DNA of 7,216 nt from an uncultured Acidobacteriota bacterium (GTDB lineage Bacteria > Acidobacteriota > Vicinamibacteria > Vicinamibacterales > SCN-69-37), in contig CALFMR010000449.1 of NCBI GenBank assembly GCA_937880585.1, forward strand, positions 1-7,216. Direction: 5' to 3'. How positions within the stretch are numbered: position 1 is the first letter of the stretch; every line of letters begins with the position of its first letter. Below are positions 1-5,796 of the stretch, piece by piece. A program made the translations under genes and the position numbers. The notes below the pieces were generated by a model, which worked only from the letters and a program-made list of their open reading frames with translations, did no database searches and was not told the origin of the DNA.

Positions 1-12
1 GCCGGCGCTCGC

Positions 13-567
13 GTGTTCGCGGGCGAGTCGTTCAATGAGCGGCTGAACAGCACGTGGCACGAGCGCGGGCTGCGTATGTTCATGTTCATCGTGCTCGCCC
101 ATTGGGCGGAGCACCTGGTCCAGGCCATCCAGATTTACGTGCTCGGTTGGCCCGTCCCGAAGTCGCTCGGGGTGCTGGGGCTGTTCTATCCGTGGCTCAT
201 CAGGTCCGAGACGCTGCACTACGGCTACGCGCTCGTGATGCTCATCGGGTTGTTTATGTTCCGGCGCGGGTTCGCCGAGCCGGACGCCAAACGGTGGTGG
301 ACGATCGCGCTCGTCATCCAGTTCTTCCACCACTTCGAGCACTTGCTGCTCTTCGGGCAGTATCTGACCGGACACAACATCTTCGATCGACCCGTGCCGA
401 CGAGCCTCATCCAGCTCTGGGTGCCGCGCGTCGAGCTGCACCTGTTCTACAACACCATCGTCTTCATCCCGATGGTGATCGCGATGTACTACCACATGTT
501 TCCGGCGAAGACGGTTCCTGGCGTCCGGTGCACCTGCGCGTGGGACCGGAGCAAGGCCGCTGCCTGA
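13..567 (+). CDS. Histidine-rich four-helix membrane protein, family not recognised; 5' end may lie outside the window
   Basis: Function unknown; it should sit in the cytoplasmic membrane. From GTG 13 it is 184 residues with about four hydrophobic segments (roughly residues 22-46, 67-84, 96-118 and 144-163). Histidines and acidic residues recur in or beside the helices: HWAEH at 30-34, H69, FFHHFEH at 104-110, ELH at 141-143 and H161. Such intramembrane His clusters are typical of heme-b, copper or di-iron sites, but I cannot match a named family. The reading frame stays open to base 1, so the true start may be upstream; an internal ATG at 76 would begin at the first helix. The last 20 residues are polar and look unconserved. 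The stop overlaps the proposed start of the lipoprotein gene by 8 bases, and the gene heads a run of envelope metal/redox genes, which suggests a shared role. Real gene: confident. Function: low confidence. Confidence 0.75.
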   Translation: MFAGESFNERLNSTWHERGLRMFMFIVLAHWAEHLVQAIQIYVLGWPVPKSLGVLGLFYPWLIRSETLHYGYALVMLIGLFMFRRGFAEPDAKRWWTIALVIQFFHHFEHLLLFGQYLTGHNIFDRPVPTSLIQLWVPRVELHLFYNTIVFIPMVIAMYYHMFPAKTVPGVRCTCAWDRSKAAA

Positions 568-979
568 TCTCCCACCGCGGCGCGGCACCGCGTCGCGTTC
601 TGCTGCCGTACTCGTCGTCGCGGTTCTCGCTGCGGCTGGCGCGTGCCGTCGCGTCTCGACCGGCGGCGATCTCACGCTGACCTGGACGACAACGCCTGCG
701 GCGCCGGTCGTGGGTCGGGACACCGCGGTGACGGTCACCGTTCGTGACGCCGCGGGGCAGCCCGTCGACGCCGCGACGCTCGAGATTCAAGCGCTCATGG
801 CGCATCCCGGCATGGCGCCCGTCATCGAGCCGGCGCAGGGCCAAGGCCACGGCGTTTACGCCGCGCACCTGCAGTTCACGATGGCCGGCGACTGGGACGT
901 CCTCGTCACCGGCCGGCTGCCGGACGGCCGCCGCGTCCGCCAGCGCGCCGCGCACCTGAGCGTGCACGCGGCCGATTGA
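560..979 (+). CDS. YtkA/FixH-like lipoprotein, putative copper-binding, probable CTG start
   Basis: Predicted secreted lipoprotein of about 139 residues with a single YtkA/FixH-like beta-sandwich domain (residues ~37-136). The reading frame contains a convincing export signal: arginines at 7, 8 and 13, a hydrophobic stretch AAVLVVAVLAAAGA (15-28) and Cys29 as the likely lipidation site, although the -3 position of the lipobox is Ala. No ATG, GTG or TTG occurs in frame ahead of this signal. CTG 560, overlapping the upstream TGA as CTGCCTGA and preceded by GGAG at 548-551, is the only nearby start. The first conventional start, GTG 710, would remove the whole signal peptide. Potential soft-metal ligands are M80, H82, M85 (MAHPGM), H97, H103 and M108. 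The ending GxWxVxVxGRxPDG-like pattern is typical of this fold. A frameshift joining it to the preceding gene is an alternative to the CTG start. It lies 13 bases before the Fe-S protein gene. Confidence 0.72.
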   Translation: MPDLPPRRGTASRSAAVLVVAVLAAAGACRRVSTGGDLTLTWTTTPAAPVVGRDTAVTVTVRDAAGQPVDAATLEIQALMAHPGMAPVIEPAQGQGHGVYAAHLQFTMAGDWDVLVTGRLPDGRRVRQRAAHLSVHAAD

Positions 980-992
980 CGTACAGTCTGGC

Positions 993-2483
993 GTGGGCGG
1001 CGCGAGCCGCCGCGGATCCGTGACGACACCTCCTTCCACCTCCCACGGCACGTTCCAGGGCACGGATGTCCTGCGCTGGCCCGTGGTCGGCTTGCTTCTC
1101 CGGTGGCGGCACTTCCGCACGGCGCTGCAGCTCGTGCTGCTCGCGGTTGCCGTCGTCATCGTCGTGCACGGATTCATCGGCCCGGAGATCGCGTCCGCCA
1201 ATCTCGCCACGGTGCTGACGTGGGTCCATTACCGCGGGCTGCTGGTCGTCGCGCTGCTCGCGGCGGGCAATCTGTTCTGCACGGGCTGTCCCATCATTCG
1301 CGTGCGTGACTGGGCGCGCCGGCTGCACGTGCCCACGCGCCACTGGCCGAAACGACTCGGCGGCAAGTGGATCGCGATCGTCCTCTTCGCCGCGGTGCTC
1401 TTCACCTACGAGTTGTTCGATCTGTGGTCGCTGCCGCGCGGGACCGCGTATCTCGTCATCGCGTATTTCGTCGTCGCGATGGGCGTCGATCTGCTGTTCA
1501 CCGGCGCGAGCTTCTGCAAGCACGTCTGTCCCATCGGGCAGTTCAACTTCCTGACGTCGACCGTTTCGCCGCTGGAGGTCCAGGTGCGGAGCGCGGACAC
1601 GTGCCGGTCCTGTCACACGGCGGACTGCGTGTCCGGTCATCGTCCAGGTGGACGCTCGACGCCGATCGTGCAGCGCGGCTGCGAGCTTGGGCTGTTTCTG
1701 CCGGCCAAGGTCGGCAACCTCGACTGCACGTTCTGCCTCGATTGCGTGCAGGCGTGTCCGCACGACAACGTGGCCCTCGGCACGCGCGCACCGGGCGTCG
1801 AGCTCGCGGACGCGAACCGCCGATCCGCGATTGGCCGGCTGGCCGATCGGCCGGACCTCGTCGTCCTCGTGCTGCTCTTCGTTTTCGGCGCGGTGATGAA
1901 CGCCTTCGGCATGATCACGCCCGTCTACCGCGTCGAGCAATGGCTGACGACGATGACGGGCGGCGCGCCGGAGGCGGTCGTGCTCGGCATCTTGTTCGTC
2001 GCCGTGATTGTCATCGCGCCGATCGTCGTGGTCGGCGGCGCGGCCGTCGCGACGCGCATCGTCAGCGCGGACGCGCGGTCGCCGTGGCGCATCACGGCAC
2101 GCTACGTCTACGCGCTCGTGCCGCTCGGTGTCTGCCTGTGGACGGCCCACTACGCGTTTCACCTGCTCACGGGCGCGCTCACGGTCGTGCCCGTCACGCA
2201 GAGCGCGGTGATCGATCTGATGGGCTGGCCGATGTTCGGCGAGCCGCTGTGGCGCTGGGCGGGCATGCGCCCGGGCAAGGTGTTCCCGATCCAGCTCGGC
2301 TTCGCGATCTTCGGTGCCGTGGGATCGATCGGCGTCGCGCACCTCATCTCGCTGCACGATCACCCGAAACGCGCGGTGCGAGCGACGATGCCGTGGGCGA
2401 TCGCGATCGCCATCATTACCGTGGCGGCCATTTGGGTGCTGTTCCAGCCCATGGAGATGCGCGGCGTGGGGTTTGGCGGATGA
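993..2483 (+). CDS. Polytopic membrane 4Fe-4S protein, NapH/NosR/CcoG-like
   Basis: Probable membrane electron-transfer protein of 496 residues. Two N-terminal helices (~44-62, 75-92) lead to CTGCP at 96-100. Two more helices follow (~126-146, 152-172), then CKHVCP at 175-180, the hallmark of the NapH/NosR/CcoG group. The cytoplasmic ferredoxin region has C204xxC207, C212, C230 and a canonical C245xxC248xxC251xxxC255-P motif, enough for two 4Fe-4S clusters. Beyond it, instead of the Ig-like tail of CcoG/FixG, there are about five further helices (286-308, 327-352, 369-392, 430-454, 467-484), with HYAFH at 386-390 as a possible intramembrane metal or heme site and a terminal PMEMRG (486-491). 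C204-R-S-C-H208 also reads as a heme-c motif, probably by coincidence. The start is uncertain: GTG 993 or in-frame GTG 1020, neither with a clear ribosome binding site. Its stop overlaps the next start (ATGA). It is likely to move electrons to the periplasmic metal proteins beside it; inferred. Confidence 0.9.
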   Translation: MGGASRRGSVTTPPSTSHGTFQGTDVLRWPVVGLLLRWRHFRTALQLVLLAVAVVIVVHGFIGPEIASANLATVLTWVHYRGLLVVALLAAGNLFCTGCPIIRVRDWARRLHVPTRHWPKRLGGKWIAIVLFAAVLFTYELFDLWSLPRGTAYLVIAYFVVAMGVDLLFTGASFCKHVCPIGQFNFLTSTVSPLEVQVRSADTCRSCHTADCVSGHRPGGRSTPIVQRGCELGLFLPAKVGNLDCTFCLDCVQACPHDNVALGTRAPGVELADANRRSAIGRLADRPDLVVLVLLFVFGAVMNAFGMITPVYRVEQWLTTMTGGAPEAVVLGILFVAVIVIAPIVVVGGAAVATRIVSADARSPWRITARYVYALVPLGVCLWTAHYAFHLLTGALTVVPVTQSAVIDLMGWPMFGEPLWRWAGMRPGKVFPIQLGFAIFGAVGSIGVAHLISLHDHPKRAVRATMPWAIAIAIITVAAIWVLFQPMEMRGVGFGG

Positions 2484-3013
2484 GCGTGTGGATGAGAAGG
2501 CTCGTCGTGGCGGGAGCTGTCACGCTCGCGCTCGGCATGGCGCGGGCGGCCGAGGCGCACTCCGGTCCGCCGTATCCGATCATTTCCAACCAGGCGATCG
2601 GCAATTATTCCGTGTCGGTCTGGACCGATCCCGACACGACCGACGACGGGACCAAGGCCGGCAGGTTCTGGGTGACGATGTACCGGAAGGGCGGAGAGGA
2701 CGTCGTCCCGGCCGAGACGACCTCGGCGCTCACGTTGACGCCAACCGATCCTCCCGGCGCGGCCTTGACCGAGCGATCGAGTTTGCTGCAGGACGCCTCG
2801 CATCAGTACGCCGTGCTGCTGCTCGATCACGAGGGGCCGTATCACGTCCACGTCGCCATCGCGGGCCCGCTCGGACCGGTGACGCTCGAATCCGACGTGC
2901 AGGCGACCTACGACTTGCGTCCCGCGCGCTGGCTGATGGCGCTCTACATCCTGCCGTTCGCGCTCGCCGGGTTCCTGTGGGTGAAGCTGCTGCTACGGCG
3001 GAGACGAAGTTAG
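2480..3013 (+). CDS. Secreted, C-terminally membrane-anchored protein with predicted mature N-terminal histidine
   Basis: Unrecognised family, 177 residues. The N-terminus is a signal peptide (MRR at 5-7, hydrophobic core 8-20) with a good cleavage site AEA|H after residue 26, so the mature protein would begin HSGPPYP. Residues ~27-145 look like a beta-rich Ig/FixH-type domain with GNYSVSVWTDPDTTDDG at 41-57 and a second His-rich stretch, DHEGPYHVHV, at 116-125. One helix (~151-172) followed by RRRR anchors the C-terminus with the domain outside the cytoplasm. An N-terminal His plus further histidines recalls the copper sites of CopC and of histidine-brace enzymes, but no homology to them is visible. 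ATG 2480 overlaps the Fe-S gene's TGA as ATGA and has GTGGGG eight bases upstream, so translation is probably coupled. The TAG stop lies at the first unit of a heptamer-like repeat run. Likely a periplasmic partner of the Fe-S protein (inference). Confidence 0.85.
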   Translation: MSVWMRRLVVAGAVTLALGMARAAEAHSGPPYPIISNQAIGNYSVSVWTDPDTTDDGTKAGRFWVTMYRKGGEDVVPAETTSALTLTPTDPPGAALTERSSLLQDASHQYAVLLLDHEGPYHVHVAIAGPLGPVTLESDVQATYDLRPARWLMALYILPFALAGFLWVKLLLRRRRS

Positions 3014-3060
3014 AAGTTGGAAGCCAGAAGCCAGGAGTGGGTTCCAGGTTCCGAGGTTCC
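3013..3060. repeat. Short heptamer-like degenerate tandem repeats
   Basis: Units with a 7-base step are visible: GAAGTTG (3013), GAAGCCA (3020), GAAGCCA (3027), GGAGTGG (3034), then GGTTCCA (3040) and GGTTCCG (3047) with a third GGTTCC at 3055. The run begins on the last base of the TAG stop of the preceding gene and leads straight into the first hairpin element. It is non-coding on both strands as far as I can tell. It may be a slipped-strand repeat tract; no function is evident. Confidence 0.55.
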
Positions 3061-3088
3061 CCTGGGCCTGAAGGCCCAGGGCTCCACA
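3056..3088 (+). repeat. Palindromic intergenic repeat, copy 1 (hairpin)
   Basis: CCCTGGGCC (3060-3068), loop TGAA (3069-3072) and GGCCCAGGG (3073-3081) form a perfect 9-bp hairpin, followed by CTCCACA. An inverted, diverged copy lies at 3164-3196. It sits about 45 bases after the end of operon A and could act as an intrinsic-like terminator or mRNA-end stabiliser. There is no T-run, so classical intrinsic termination is not supported. It is probably a dispersed REP-like element; genome-wide copy number cannot be seen here. Confidence 0.75.
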
Positions 3089-3163
3089 AGCGGGTGCCGC
3101 TTGCCGCGGAGCCCCGGATCCTGCTGCGGCGCCCCGCGTCCCAGATCCGGAGCGTCAACGTGC
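3089..3163. other. Intergenic spacer between the two hairpins of converging operons
   Basis: This stretch separates the inverted hairpins. I see no convincing reading frame or promoter in it. A further weak inverted repeat, CCGGATC (3114-3120) with GATCCGG (3144-3150), lies in the middle, so the whole intergenic region could fold into nested hairpins. Confidence 0.4.
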
Positions 3164-3196
3164 TGTGGAGTCCGGGGTCTTCAGACCCCGGGGACA
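3164..3196 (-). repeat. Palindromic intergenic repeat, copy 2, inverted, overlapping the 3' end of the flavoprotein gene
   Basis: CCGGGGTC (3172-3179), loop TTCA (3180-3183) and GACCCCGG (3184-3191) form an 8-bp hairpin. Read on the minus strand the loop is TGAA and the element ends CTCCACA, as in copy 1. Over 33 aligned bases, 26 are identical, and two stem pairs differ by compensatory changes (T-A to G-C, and C-G to T-A). The TGA stop of the minus-strand flavoprotein gene (3183-3181) is part of this loop, so the element marks the end of operon B. It may help terminate or protect that transcript. Confidence 0.75.
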
Positions 3197-4776
3197 GGTT
3201 TCCGCCTGAATCCGCAGCGTTCCAGGAGACGCTCGACTTCCTCAGTTGACGCCGCGAGCTTGGCAGCATTCGCGATGAGATCCGACGCAAGGACTGGATA
3301 CCAATCCCGCCGTGTGCGATCGAGCAACCCGGCCGTGTCGAAGGGCGCGATCGCGCGGTCGATGCGATCGAAGAGCGCCGTCCGCGCGCTCGTCGCGTCT
3401 CGCGGCGTATCGAGCGCCACCGCGGCGCACGCTCGAAGCTCTGGCCCGAATCGCGGATGCGCGTGTAAGAGAAACCCAGGCGCGAGCTGTGGTCGTCCCA
3501 GTCGGCGCGCGGCTTCACTGTAACTCGCCGCGGCGAAATAGAGCCGCGTGAGCCGTTTGAAGAGCGCCGGATCGTCCATGCTCGCGTATAGCGCGCCGAC
3601 GAGCGCGGCGGTGACGTCCAACTCGTCGTGCGTCTGCTGCGCGTAGTTGGCCAGCGCGGCCCGCCGTTTGTCGCCGGGTGTCGTCGTCTCGAGAACATCG
3701 AGGAGGCGCGCGAGGCCCAGGAGCGTCAACGGAAATCCCGTGGAGAGCAGCGGATCGACGACGCCCGCGGCCGAAGGTAATAGCGCCCAGCGATCGCCAA
3801 CCACGCGGCTGCAGCGATACGCGATGCGCGGGGCGTGAACGAACGGCAGGAGCGGCCGAGCGCCGACGAACTGCGCGCGGACTGAAGGCAGGTGATCGAG
3901 CAGTCGATCCCATATGCGCGCGCCATCGGCAGCGCCGATCTCCGCGGCCAGCGGATCGGTCAACGCCGCGCCAGCGCTCGTCACGCCGTTGTTGAAGCGC
4001 AGGATCCAGATCCAGCCGCCCGGAAACACGTGGTGCAGTGCGGCCGCATCGAGCGGATACGGCGGTTCGCCATCCGGCGGCGCGACGGTGTCCCAGCGCT
4101 CGACGTCAGCGAAGTGCGTGTACAGCCCCTGCGTCCGCGGCAACGACGCGAACGAGCTCTCGCCGAGCTCGAGCGCGCGTGACAGGAACCCGCGTGGACC
4201 GCTCGCGTCGATGACGAAATCCGCGACAATCGTGACGGCTCGTCCGCCTCGCGCCCCCGTCAGCGTCATCCGCTCACCGTCGTCGCGGACTCCATCGAGA
4301 TGCGTCTCGTCGAGATAGATCGCGCCTGCTGCTTCGGCATCGCGCACGAGCGCGAGGTCGAAGTCCGGCCGATACCAGTGCGTGTCCGCGACGTCATCGT
4401 GAGGACTGGCCGCGACGGCCAGTTGTCGCGCGTGGCTGTCGTCATCGGCGAACGTCGCGTCGAGGTGGTGGAAGAGAAACGTGAAGCCGCGCTTGAGCCC
4501 GCACGCGACCTCTGGATGCACGCGCTGCCACGTGCCCCACTTCGAGAACGCCCGCAGGCGAGGTAAATCGTATCGATCCGCCAGTTCCTCCAGCAGCAGG
4601 TTGGTCAATGGCGTCGTCGATTCGCCGATGGCAAAGCGAGGATGGCGCCCGCGTTCGATGAGCGCGACACGCCGCCCGCGTTGACAAAGCGCGAGCGCGG
4701 CAATGGCGCCGGAAAAGCCCGAGCCGACAACGGCGACATCCACGTCGAGGCGAGTCGCCACGTTCGCGACCGTCAT
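3181..4776 (-). CDS. FAD-dependent oxidoreductase of the flavin-dependent halogenase superfamily, divergent
   Basis: Predicted soluble flavoprotein, 531 residues, similar in plan to flavin-dependent halogenases and geranylgeranyl-reductase-like monooxygenases. Visible landmarks: Rossmann motif GSGFSG (18-23), ER at 41-42 at the end of the second strand, GESTTP (51-56) as in halogenases, GLKRGFTF (93-100) whose Lys95 falls where phenol/pyrrole halogenases carry the catalytic lysine, DASG (190-193) and WIWILRF (255-261) at the WxWxIP position. The second FAD motif reads PSAAGVVDPLLSTG (334-347), where families normally have GDAA, so the usual Gly-Asp is replaced. Residues ~370-531 form a helical C-terminal domain. 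ATG 4776 is chosen over GTG 4800 because it gives an ATGA overlap with the radical SAM stop. Last gene of operon B; its final residues (PVPGV) and stop are written by the palindromic repeat. Halogenation, oxidation or double-bond reduction of the pathway product are all possible. Confidence 0.88.
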   Translation of the reverse strand: MTVANVATRLDVDVAVVGSGFSGAIAALALCQRGRRVALIERGRHPRFAIGESTTPLTNLLLEELADRYDLPRLRAFSKWGTWQRVHPEVACGLKRGFTFLFHHLDATFADDDSHARQLAVAASPHDDVADTHWYRPDFDLALVRDAEAAGAIYLDETHLDGVRDDGERMTLTGARGGRAVTIVADFVIDASGPRGFLSRALELGESSFASLPRTQGLYTHFADVERWDTVAPPDGEPPYPLDAAALHHVFPGGWIWILRFNNGVTSAGAALTDPLAAEIGAADGARIWDRLLDHLPSVRAQFVGARPLLPFVHAPRIAYRCSRVVGDRWALLPSAAGVVDPLLSTGFPLTLLGLARLLDVLETTTPGDKRRAALANYAQQTHDELDVTAALVGALYASMDDPALFKRLTRLYFAAASYSEAARRLGRPQLAPGFLLHAHPRFGPELRACAAVALDTPRDATSARTALFDRIDRAIAPFDTAGLLDRTRRDWYPVLASDLIANAAKLAASTEEVERLLERCGFRRKPVPGV

Positions 4777-5786
4777 GAGGCGCCGCCGCAGTGCGCGCAC
4801 GCCACGGGCGGATGGACACGCTGCTCGAGATTCATCTTGGTCAGCCGTGCGCGCCGCGCGTCCAGGCAGTGCAAACAGGAGGCGAAGCGGTCGAGATTCC
4901 AGAGGTCCGCGAAGACGCGCAGGCTCGAGCCGTGCCCACGGATGTGTTCGAGCGCCGCGGCGGTGCTCCGCTCGAGGTCGGCGAGTGTCGGCTCGATGAA
5001 GAGGCCCTCGGTGGCCAGGGCTTCGAGCGCGCCGTTGCCCGCGCGCGTGGGAATGAGCGAGATTGCCGTGGCTCCGCTCGCGATGGCGACGTCGACCGAG
5101 TGGAGCATCCAGGTGTCTTGCTCGTCGCGCGGCACGAACGGCGGCGACACGAGCAGGAACACACGCAGCGCCGCCCCGTATTGCCGGAGCCGGCCGGCCG
5201 CGCGGACGAAGCCATCGACCGTCAGTCGCTTGTTGATCTGGTCGAGCGCGGCCGCATGCGCTGTCTCGAGCCCCATTGCCACTTCGAGGACGGGCGGTCG
5301 TCTGCCCGAGCGACGGTAAGCGCCGAGGGCGTCGAGAAAATGGCGCGTCCGCGGCCCGACGAGCGACGGATGCGATTCGACGACGATGCGATCGAAGTTG
5401 GCGAGCCCGTCGGCGACGGCGTGGTAGTCCGCTTCAGGCACCGCGCGCGAATCGAAGAAGCTGCCCGCGTTGTAAAGCTTGATCTGCGAGGGGCGTTCGC
5501 CGAGCGCGTCGAGCTCCGCGCGCACGGCGGCGAGCTGCGCGGGAATCGCGCCCGGCGGCGTATCGCGGTCGATCGTGTATTGCCACAGATCGCACATCAC
5601 GCAGCGCCACGGGCACTCGCGACCGGTCAGGAAGACCGTGGCCGTGCGCGCGATGGTGCCGTCGGCAATCCGCTCGTCTTCGACGTGCAGTCCTTGGGCG
5701 CGCCAGGGATCATGCACCTCGCGCGGCGGACGACGTTCGACGACGAACCGGTCGCGCGCGGCGGCGCCCGTCGGATAGGCCTTCAT
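4773..5786 (-). CDS. Radical SAM enzyme, RaSEA/TIGR01210-like, with C-terminal CxxC pairs
   Basis: Predicted cytosolic radical SAM enzyme, 337 residues. CPWRCVMC at 58-65 (Cys 58, 62, 65) should bind the 4Fe-4S cluster that cleaves S-adenosylmethionine. The body carries signatures I associate with the archaeosine-synthase radical SAM subunit RaSEA (TIGR01210): KLYNAGSFFDSRAVP (103-117), VVESHP (135-140), EVAMGLETA (168-176), QINKRLT (183-189) and LLVSPPFVPRDE (211-222). C304xxC307 and C330xxC333 near the C-terminus resemble a zinc ribbon. In archaea RaSEA acts with ArcS on a lysine adduct of tRNA 7-deazaguanine; that substrate should not be assumed here, since no TGT or ArcS gene is in view. 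ATG 5786 is preferred over TTG 5798 because GAGGG lies five bases ahead of it. Sandwiched between the amide synthetase and flavoprotein genes with near-zero spacing, it likely acts on the same intermediate. Confidence 0.92.
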   Translation of the reverse strand: MKAYPTGAAARDRFVVERRPPREVHDPWRAQGLHVEDERIADGTIARTATVFLTGRECPWRCVMCDLWQYTIDRDTPPGAIPAQLAAVRAELDALGERPSQIKLYNAGSFFDSRAVPEADYHAVADGLANFDRIVVESHPSLVGPRTRHFLDALGAYRRSGRRPPVLEVAMGLETAHAAALDQINKRLTVDGFVRAAGRLRQYGAALRVFLLVSPPFVPRDEQDTWMLHSVDVAIASGATAISLIPTRAGNGALEALATEGLFIEPTLADLERSTAAALEHIRGHGSSLRVFADLWNLDRFASCLHCLDARRARLTKMNLEQRVHPPVACAHCGGAS

Positions 5787-5791
5787 GGCCG

Positions 5792-5796
5792 CCCTC
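5792..5796 (-). promoter_or_regulatory. Ribosome binding site deciding the radical SAM start
   Basis: On the minus strand GAGGG follows within the stop region of the upstream gene and ends five bases before ATG 5786. This is the best Shine-Dalgarno-like site at the junctions of this operon; it argues for ATG rather than TTG 5798 and for translational coupling to the preceding stop. Confidence 0.65.

Noticed and set aside
1602..1616. CxxCH as evidence of a c-type cytochrome
   Set aside because: It is a single motif in a predicted cytoplasmic Fe-S domain with neighbouring cluster cysteines; heme attachment needs the periplasmic side. Kept only as an oddity.
906..2363. A 485-residue open frame on the minus strand opposite the Fe-S protein gene
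   Set aside because: Its product is a low-complexity Arg/Asp/Glu/His-rich sequence without motifs, while the plus strand has the ferredoxin cysteines and membrane helices.
1367..2479. Long plus-strand extension upstream of the anchored-protein gene in the same frame
   Set aside because: The translated stretch before 2480 is Arg-rich and overlaps the Fe-S protein; a signal peptide starts at ATG 2480 with an ATGA overlap.
3060..3081. Classical rho-independent terminator
   Set aside because: The hairpin is strong, but no T-run follows on either strand; reported as a repeat instead.
3013..3196. CRISPR array or mobile element
   Set aside because: Only two inverted palindromes and a heptamer-like tract are present; there are no equal-length spacers, no transposase and no clear target-site duplication.
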